Positions 23,749 through 29,029 of a stretch of DNA of 29,029 bases are shown here, piece by piece; the stretch's first letter is position 1; each line of letters opens with the position of its first letter. Origin of the DNA: a bacterium. Lineage in GTDB: Bacteria > Actinomycetota > Acidimicrobiia > UBA5794 > ZC4RG35. Location: the NCBI GenBank assembly GCA_028819835.1, contig JAPPKR010000126.1, positions 1 through 29,029 of the forward strand, given 5' to 3'. The position numbers were made by a program, and so were the translations under genes. The notes under the pieces were generated by a model. It was not told the DNA's origin. It saw only the letters and a program-made list of their open reading frames with translations, and made no database searches.

Positions 23749-24864
23749 TCATCCGACGGGGATCAATTCCCGGTTGTGGTTCACATCCGATAGGAGCCTT
23801 GCTCCTCCGCCGGTCACTTCCACCATGTCCTTGAGTTGCAGGCCGAAGCCGTGGCCGGTGTCGTAGATGAGGGGTTCCACGCCGAACACCATTCCTTCTT
23901 CCAGCACCTGGTCATGGCGCGGGCTCAGGTAGGGGTGCTCGTGCAGGGATAGTCCGATCCCGTGGCCTACGAAGGAGAACAGCGGCAGGCCGAGGGGGCC
24001 GCAGAGAGCCTCAAAGCGGTCCCACACCGACCGGCTGGAGACCCCCGGGCGGATGGCGTCCAGCAAGACATCGCGGCACTCCACCAGATTGGCCCAGATC
24101 CCCACTGCTTCCGGCGGCGGCGTCCCCACGACGGCGGTGCGGCACACTCCGGCGTGGTACCCCTCCGCCACCGCGAATATTTCCACCCTGCACACATCCC
24201 CCTCCTCAAGGACCCGTTCGCCGGGACCCACATTGGCCAACTGGCTGCGGGGGCCGGTGGCGACGATCATCAGCTTGAAGTCCTCGGCGCCTCCCCGGTA
24301 GATGCCGTCGGTGAGGGCGGCGGCGATCTCCATCTCGGTCTCTCCCGGCCCCACGGCTCCGAGCGCCGCGCCGATAGAAGCGTCGGAGATACGGGACAGG
24401 CGGGCCAGAAGTGCAAGTTCCTCGGGGGTCTTGACCTGGCGCTGCCTCCCCAGCCACCGGTCGGCGGCCACCCACTCCACCCCGGGCGTTGCTTCCCGGA
24501 GGCGGGCGAAGTCCGCCGCCGGCAGGTATCCCAGTTCCACGCCCAACCTACCCCTACTCAGGCCCAACCGCTCCAACAACCCGGCCAGGCAGGCCATCGG
24601 ATCGTCACCAAACTCGTCCCACACCGCCACCTCGGCGGCTCCGGTCCTCTGCCGCACCATGGCCTCTTCGACCCCCACGCACATCACTGCGGGATCACCG
24701 CCGGCCGGAAGCACGACCGCCGCGTGGCGCCAGCGCATGAGCGGGTGGGAGGGAACCACGAATCCGGCCAGGTAGGCGAAGTTCTCGGGAGAGGAGACGA
24801 CCAGACCGTCCCAGCCCTGGTCCTCCAAGGCCGGGCGAAGGCGGGCAATGACCTGTTCTCTCAT
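23749..24864 (-). CDS. M24-fold (creatinase/Xaa-Pro aminopeptidase-like) protein with altered metal site
   Basis: 371 residues: an N-terminal creatinase_N domain (about 1-135, with VSSPENFAYLAGF) and a C-terminal pita-bread domain. In metallo-aminopeptidases five ligands (Asp, Asp, His, Glu, Glu) bind two metals. Here the aligned positions are Glu228 (RVEIF), Gly239 (YHAGVCRT), His301 (GHGIG), Glu330 (FGVEP) and Lys345 (LQLKDM), and a usual His in the preceding loop is Asn211 (LANVGPG). So the binuclear site is probably absent, as in creatinase, which hydrolyses a C-N bond without metal. The ATG at 24864 has GGAGG with 7-base spacing. A creatine-like or other guanidino/ureido substrate is possible but unproven. 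Confidence 0.85.
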   Translation of the reverse strand: MREQVIARLRPALEDQGWDGLVVSSPENFAYLAGFVVPSHPLMRWRHAAVVLPAGGDPAVMCVGVEEAMVRQRTGAAEVAVWDEFGDDPMACLAGLLERLGLSRGRLGVELGYLPAADFARLREATPGVEWVAADRWLGRQRQVKTPEELALLARLSRISDASIGAALGAVGPGETEMEIAAALTDGIYRGGAEDFKLMIVATGPRSQLANVGPGERVLEEGDVCRVEIFAVAEGYHAGVCRTAVVGTPPPEAVGIWANLVECRDVLLDAIRPGVSSRSVWDRFEALCGPLGLPLFSFVGHGIGLSLHEHPYLSPRHDQVLEEGMVFGVEPLIYDTGHGFGLQLKDMVEVTGGGARLLSDVNHNRELIPVG

Positions 24865-24979
24865 CCTGGTTCCTCCGGGTGGTCGATGAAATCGTACCAA
24901 CCGGCGCCCGACTAGGCCCTCGGTGGATCGCGGTATCGTTGTCTGGCGGTAGACGATCCCCAGGAGCAGGCCTAGAAGA
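24865..24979. promoter_or_regulatory. Divergent intergenic region, M24/RibD-type reductase
   Basis: 115 bp between divergent starts. On the minus strand TACGAT (24891-24896) is a -10 candidate about 27-32 bases upstream of the M24 ATG, matching the arrangement before the amidotransferase gene. For the plus gene I see only an AGAAG ribosome binding site. Confidence 0.3.
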
Positions 24980-25870
24980 ATGACACAAGACACCTCCATC
25001 TCGGTACGTGGGCCGGCTCTTCGGTTCGAGACGCTGTTCGATGAGGAAACCACCTCCGACGGCGAAGGACTGGAACTGCATCCCGACTTCGCGGCGGTGT
25101 ACGGGGGTCCCCTTCGACTGAGCCCTCCCGTCAGGGGCTTGCCCTTGCTGGCCGCCAACTTCGTGACCTCTCACGACGGCCGCGTGGCCTTCAACCATCC
25201 CGACCACCGGGGGGGAGGCCCGATCTCGGGGTTCAATGACAACGATGTCTGGCTGATGGGTCTTCTCCGGGCCCGGGCCGACGCCGTGGTCATAGGCGAG
25301 GGAACCCTCCGAGCCGAACCCAGCCACGTCAACACATCCGAAGACATCTATCCCGGAGACAAGGACGCCTTCGCCGCCCTCCGCCGGCATGAGAATCGCT
25401 CAGAACTCCCCATCATCTCCTATATAACCCTCGACGGCAATCTTCCACCTGAGGCCAAGGTGTTCTCGCTGGAAGACGCCCACGTTGTGGTTGCCACCAC
25501 CAGGGCCGGCGCACGGAAGATCCGCGCCACGGTCCGGCCGGCCGGGAAGATAGACATCCTTGAGTTCGGAAGCAGCGGGGTGAACCTGGAGCGCTACGCC
25601 CGGATCATGGCCGGGGATTACGGCGTGGAGTTCCTGCTGTGCGAGGGAGGCGCCACCCTGTACGGGGCGCTCCTCAAAGCCGGCATCATGCATGAGCCTT
25701 TCATCACCCGGTCCCCGCTGGTGGTGGGAGAGAACCCCGGCAACCCTCGGCCCAGCCTGGTGGAGGGAACCGGTTGGCTCCCCGATGACATACCGAGGAT
25801 GAAGATCCTTTCGGTGCGCAAAGCCGGGGACTACTTGTACATGCGATATCGGGCCACATACCCTGCCTAG
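24980..25870 (+). CDS. RibD C-terminal domain (dihydrofolate-reductase fold) reductase
   Basis: 296 residues of the RibD_C family, NADPH-dependent reductases related to the riboflavin pyrimidine reductase. Motifs: AANFVTSHDGRVA (58-70), the DAVVIGEGTLRAE strand-loop (101-113) and LLCEGGATLYGALL near 219-232, which contacts the nucleotide. There is no deaminase domain and no other rib gene nearby. It carries about 50 N-terminal residues ahead of the core. The ATG at 24980 follows AGAAG. Because it stands beside two amidohydrolases and an ABC transporter, a role in reducing a pyrimidine- or pterin-like compound is plausible, but could equally be unrelated riboflavin metabolism. Confidence 0.85.
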   Translation: MTQDTSISVRGPALRFETLFDEETTSDGEGLELHPDFAAVYGGPLRLSPPVRGLPLLAANFVTSHDGRVAFNHPDHRGGGPISGFNDNDVWLMGLLRARADAVVIGEGTLRAEPSHVNTSEDIYPGDKDAFAALRRHENRSELPIISYITLDGNLPPEAKVFSLEDAHVVVATTRAGARKIRATVRPAGKIDILEFGSSGVNLERYARIMAGDYGVEFLLCEGGATLYGALLKAGIMHEPFITRSPLVVGENPGNPRPSLVEGTGWLPDDIPRMKILSVRKAGDYLYMRYRATYPA

Positions 25871-25903
25871 TACGCGGCCAGTTCGCGAAAAGGCCGTGAC
25901 CCC

Positions 25904-27349
25904 GTGACGTCATTGACCCTCATCGAGCACCTGGAATTCACGATCACATGTGACCGGGACGACCGGGTGATAACCGACGGGGCGATCCTGGTAGAAGGCG
26001 ATCGGATAAAGGACCTGGGCGCCACGGCCGAGGTGAACGAACGGATGCGCCCGGGGACCAGGGGCCAACCCGTGGAGCGGGTGGATGGACGGCGCCTGGG
26101 GCTGACGCCCGGGTTCGTGGATTCCCACGTCCATCTCTCAGAAACCCTGTCCCGGGCGGTGTTCCCCGATGTGATCGACACCCGGACCTGGGTTTTCCAC
26201 TGGGCGAAGCCCTTCTACGCCCATGTCAGCCCCGAGGACGAAGAGGTGGGGTCGCTCCTGGGGACCGCGGAGATGCTCCGGGGAGGGACCACCTGCTTTC
26301 TGGACATGGGCGCCCAGAACGACCCCGCGCCGGTGGCCTCCGCCGTGGAACAGACCGGGATCCGGGGCATCACCGGCCGTCACGCCGCCGACGTCAAGCC
26401 CGCCGAGATCCCACGAGGTTGGTCGGCGGAGATGGTCGATCATCACTTCTTTCCCGACCCCGAAACCGCGCTTGAAGCCCTGGCCGAGACGGTCGCCGCC
26501 TGGAACGGGTCGGCCGGGGGGCGGCTCGGGGTGTGGGTGAACATCGAAGGGAAAGAACCCTGCAGCCTGGAGCTCCATGTCGGCGCTCGGGAACTGGCTG
26601 CGAGCCTGGGGGTGGGCACGACCTACCACCTCGCCACCTCCCTGGCAGAAGCGGAGATCTCCCAACGCCGCCATGGAAGTTGGCCCATCGCCAGGATCGC
26701 TCGCGCAGGCGGTTTGGGCGACAATCTGGTGATCGCTCATGCGGTGGCGGTGACGCCGGAGGAGGTGGATCTTCTGTCCTCCCACCGGACCAAGGTGGCT
26801 TTCTGTCCGTCCACTTCCCTGAAACTCGCCAAAGGCGCCACCTCGATCGGAAAGTATCCCGAGATGATGGAGAGGGGGGTGACGGTTGGACTGGGGACCG
26901 ACGGCGTCTCCGCGGCGGGCAATCTCAACCTGCACCGCCAGGTGCACCTCGCCGCCGGTCTGTTCAAGGACGCCCGGATGGATGCTTCGCTGGTAGGGGC
27001 ACGGCAGGCGCTGCGCATGGCCACCATCGATGGGGCGAAAGCCCTGGGTATGGATGAACAGATCGGCTCGCTGGAGGTGGGGAAGAAGGCCGATTTCGTG
27101 TTGTGGGACCTCGACCACCCCGAATGGATACCCTACGGCGACCCCCTCTCGGCCCTGGTCTGGTCGGCATCGACAGCATCGGTCCACGAGACCTGGGTAG
27201 ACGGTCGGCCCTGCTTTCGTGACGGCCGGGTGATCGGCATAGACGAGGCTGCATTGCACGTCGAAGCCCGCAGCAGAGCCGCAGGCATCCGCGCCCGGGC
27301 GGGGCTGAGCCGAGAAGACATCCCTCTGACCACCGTTCTCTACCAATGA
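25904..27349 (+). CDS. TRZ/ATZ-type amidohydrolase
   Basis: 481 residues of the metal-dependent amidohydrolase superfamily, subgroup of cytosine/adenosine/triazine deaminases and chlorohydrolases. Mononuclear site: His75-x-His77 (DSHVHLSET), His242 (TYHLATS), His279 (AHAVAVT) and Asp333 (GTDGVSA). The C-terminal segment IGSLEVGKKADFVLWDLDHPEW matches the composite beta-sandwich domain of the family. It likely deaminates or dehalogenates a heteroaromatic ring; guanine, S-adenosylhomocysteine or triazine relatives cannot be separated by eye. The GTG start at 25904 has only a distant AAAGG. It sits 33 bp after the RibD_C gene, and its stop overlaps the next start (ATGA). Confidence 0.9.
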   Translation: MTSLTLIEHLEFTITCDRDDRVITDGAILVEGDRIKDLGATAEVNERMRPGTRGQPVERVDGRRLGLTPGFVDSHVHLSETLSRAVFPDVIDTRTWVFHWAKPFYAHVSPEDEEVGSLLGTAEMLRGGTTCFLDMGAQNDPAPVASAVEQTGIRGITGRHAADVKPAEIPRGWSAEMVDHHFFPDPETALEALAETVAAWNGSAGGRLGVWVNIEGKEPCSLELHVGARELAASLGVGTTYHLATSLAEAEISQRRHGSWPIARIARAGGLGDNLVIAHAVAVTPEEVDLLSSHRTKVAFCPSTSLKLAKGATSIGKYPEMMERGVTVGLGTDGVSAAGNLNLHRQVHLAAGLFKDARMDASLVGARQALRMATIDGAKALGMDEQIGSLEVGKKADFVLWDLDHPEWIPYGDPLSALVWSASTASVHETWVDGRPCFRDGRVIGIDEAALHVEARSRAAGIRARAGLSREDIPLTTVLYQ

Positions 27350-28551
27350 TGGAACTGGCCACTCACCCCCAGCGCCTGGCTGAAGGAGACCGGCCCGCGG
27401 CTGTCGGGCCGGTCACGGTACCAGAGTATTCAGGGCCTCAGGTCATCTCGATGCGCCGCGGCCTCATCACCGGGATCGAACCCTTCCCCGACCGGTCGGG
27501 AGGGCCCGGCTCGGAGCCATTGCATCTGGCTCTTCCCTCTTTTGCCGAGCCGCACCTGCATCCCGACCGCGCCTACGTCGGATCTCCCCGCCCACCGCGC
27601 TCCCTCGAGGACGCCATCGAGACGGGGGCCAGGCCGGAGGGCTACATAGCGGACACCGCCGCCGAACGAGCCCTAAGGCTTTTCTCCACCCTATCGGCCA
27701 ATGGCGCCACCCGGGCCAGGGGCCATGTCGGGTGCCACCCCGAACACATCGCAGCCCCTCGATGGCAGGTGATGGGGGAAGTGCGGGAGCGGATGAAGGA
27801 GGTCATGGAGATCGAACTGGTCGCCTTCGCAGTAGCGGACACCCTGACAGACCGGGAGGAGACGTCGAGGCTGCACAGGGACCTGAGCCTTGGCAGGTAC
27901 CAACTGATCGGTGGCTCGCCCAATCACGACTCCCGGCCGTCCGAGTCGATCAGTTCAATGATGGGACTGGCGGTGAGGACCGGCGTGGAGGTAGATGTCC
28001 ACATAGACGAGACGCTGGACCCGGGCCGGCTCCTGATGGACTTCGCCCTCGACGAGGTGGAACGCCGACGTCTGGAGGGACGGGTCTCATTCAGCCACTG
28101 CTGCCTGCTGAGCGCATTGGGAGAACAGCAGACCCGCTCCATCGCTCGACGCATGGCCGGGCTGGGGATAACCGTCAACTGCCAGCCGCGCACCAACCTG
28201 ATCCTGCACGAATACCGGGCTCACTCACCCCGCAGGGCCCTGGCGCCTATAAACCTGCTGATCGATGAAGGAGTGCATGTAAGGCTGGGCGTCGACAACG
28301 TGGACGACACCTTCTGTCCCTTCCCCACTGCTGACCCTCTCGAAGTGGGCTACCTGGCGAGGCTGGCCGGGCACCTGTACGACGACGCCTTCCTCCTCTC
28401 CGCTCTCAGTGACGGCCGGTCCGCTCCCAGGTCGGGAGAGAGGGCCGATCTGGCCTTCGTGGAAGCGAAAACTCTCAACGAAGCGCTTTCTATCCGCCCC
28501 GCGCGGATTACCATGAGAGAGGGCGTAGTGGTCGCCTCTGGAAGCAACTAA
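27346..28551 (+). CDS. Cytosine deaminase-like amidohydrolase
   Basis: 401 residues, CodA-like branch. Metal ligands: His70-x-His72 (EPHLHPD), His219 (VDVHIDET), His251 (FSHCCLL) and Asp317 (LGVDNVDDTFCPFPTADPLE); the VDNVxD...P..D segment mirrors the CodA HDD...P signature. The N-terminal beta-sandwich part is short, and its usual first strand is less regular. The start ATG overlaps the stop of the previous amidohydrolase by 4 bases, so the two are translated together. An ABC transporter ATPase begins 12 bp downstream. Expected reaction: hydrolytic deamination of an aminopyrimidine, isoguanine or related ring; not certain. Confidence 0.87.
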   Translation: MMELATHPQRLAEGDRPAAVGPVTVPEYSGPQVISMRRGLITGIEPFPDRSGGPGSEPLHLALPSFAEPHLHPDRAYVGSPRPPRSLEDAIETGARPEGYIADTAAERALRLFSTLSANGATRARGHVGCHPEHIAAPRWQVMGEVRERMKEVMEIELVAFAVADTLTDREETSRLHRDLSLGRYQLIGGSPNHDSRPSESISSMMGLAVRTGVEVDVHIDETLDPGRLLMDFALDEVERRRLEGRVSFSHCCLLSALGEQQTRSIARRMAGLGITVNCQPRTNLILHEYRAHSPRRALAPINLLIDEGVHVRLGVDNVDDTFCPFPTADPLEVGYLARLAGHLYDDAFLLSALSDGRSAPRSGERADLAFVEAKTLNEALSIRPARITMREGVVVASGSN

Positions 28552-28563
28552 TCCAAGACACGG

Positions 28564-29029
28564 ATGGGGGACCGACAAATCTCAAACATCCAACCCTCGA
28601 ACCATGGAGACACGCGGGGCGGCGGTTCTCCCTCCACTCTGATCTCCTTCGAGAACGTCAGCAAGACTTTCCCCGACGGCACCCATGCGGTGGACAATGT
28701 CTCCCTCAAAGTGGAACCGGGCCAGTTCGTGACGGTGGTCGGCCCCTCCGGTTGCGGGAAGTCCACATTGCTCAGAATGGGATCGGGCCTCCTCTCGGTC
28801 AGCTCCGGTGAAGTGCGCCGGTCCGAGGGGAACCTGGGATACGTCTTCCAGGACGCAACCCTCCTGCCCTGGCGGACCGTTCAGAAGAACGTAGAGCTCT
28901 TCTGCGAACTGCGCGGTTTCGATCGGAGCGAGAGGCGCAAGAGAGCCAAAGACGCTATCGAACTGGTGGGCCTCAGCGGGTTCAACCGGCATTACCCCGC
29001 CGCATTGTCGGGCGGGATGAAGATGAGGG
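28564..29029 (+). CDS. NitT/TauT-family ABC transporter ATP-binding protein, 3'-partial
   Basis: First 155 residues before the window end. Walker A GPSGCGKST (60-68), Q-loop Gln96 in YVFQDATLLPWRTV, and the signature LSGGMKMR (148-155). The LPWRTV stretch after the Q-loop is characteristic of ATPases of nitrate/sulfonate/taurine and thiamine-precursor (THI5/NMT1) importers. The N-terminal ~25 residues are an unconserved leader; the ATG at 28564, 12 bp after the deaminase gene, lacks a strong ribosome binding site, and a later start cannot be excluded. Walker B and the switch His lie beyond the window. Context suggests import of the heterocyclic substrate of the preceding deaminases. Confidence 0.9.
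   Translation, partial: MGDRQISNIQPSNHGDTRGGGSPSTLISFENVSKTFPDGTHAVDNVSLKVEPGQFVTVVGPSGCGKSTLLRMGSGLLSVSSGEVRRSEGNLGYVFQDATLLPWRTVQKNVELFCELRGFDRSERRKRAKDAIELVGLSGFNRHYPAALSGGMKMR

Noticed and set aside
26138..27346. 402-residue antisense frame opposite the TRZ/ATZ amidohydrolase
   Set aside because: No motif, and the sense frame carries all metal ligands.

Overview
The window is a gene-dense, high-GC (roughly two thirds by eye) bacterial chromosome segment. The conserved run rpmE - DUF1385 - prfA - prmC - tsaC, an F420-type guanylyltransferase (cofC/fbiD-like), a LytR-CpsA-Psr protein and frequent GTG/TTG starts suggest an actinobacterium, possibly a free-living or marine Acidimicrobiia-like lineage; that placement is inference. 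No rRNA, tRNA, IS element, prophage or CRISPR array was seen, and no intergenic gap exceeds about 165 bp.

Region 1 (1-3771, + strand) is a translation block: L31 (cut by the window edge), a DUF1385 membrane protein, release factor 1, the RF glutamine methyltransferase PrmC and the t6A threonylcarbamoyl-AMP synthase. ATGA/GTGA overlaps or very short gaps link most of them. Region 2 (3920-13058, - strand) holds a probable five-gene operon (PIG-L deacetylase, type II glycerate kinase, class III aminotransferase, His-rich methyltransferase, acyl-CoA synthetase). Upstream of it lie CofC, a methylmalonyl-CoA-epimerase-like VOC protein, an LCP protein and a class I glutamine amidotransferase. A lone purL (13126-15396) runs the other way.

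Region 3 (15412-23693) is the most unusual part. Two divergent, tightly coupled operons face each other across about 75-120 bp that contains the perfect palindrome CTAAATTTAG. Leftward: 4-OT-type tautomerase, isochorismatase-VOC fusion, enolase-superfamily enzyme, octopine/opine-type dehydrogenase. Rightward: a two-domain reductase (degenerate TrxR-like half plus Fpr-type FNR half) whose reading frame has no canonical start codon at its apparent N-terminus, a homologue of dipicolinate synthase subunit A without a visible subunit B, and a hydantoinase/dihydropyrimidinase-like amidohydrolase. A flavodoxin-fold quinone reductase follows. I read this as a candidate undescribed catabolic pathway for a cyclic amide or N-heterocycle; the substrate is unknown.

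Region 4 (23749-29029) continues the nitrogen-compound theme: an M24 creatinase/aminopeptidase-fold protein that has lost the usual metal ligands, a RibD C-terminal-type reductase, two coupled amidohydrolases (TRZ/ATZ-like and cytosine-deaminase-like) and the start of a NitT/TauT-type ABC transporter ATPase cut by the window end. Together they look like uptake, deamination and ring opening of a heterocyclic nitrogen compound.
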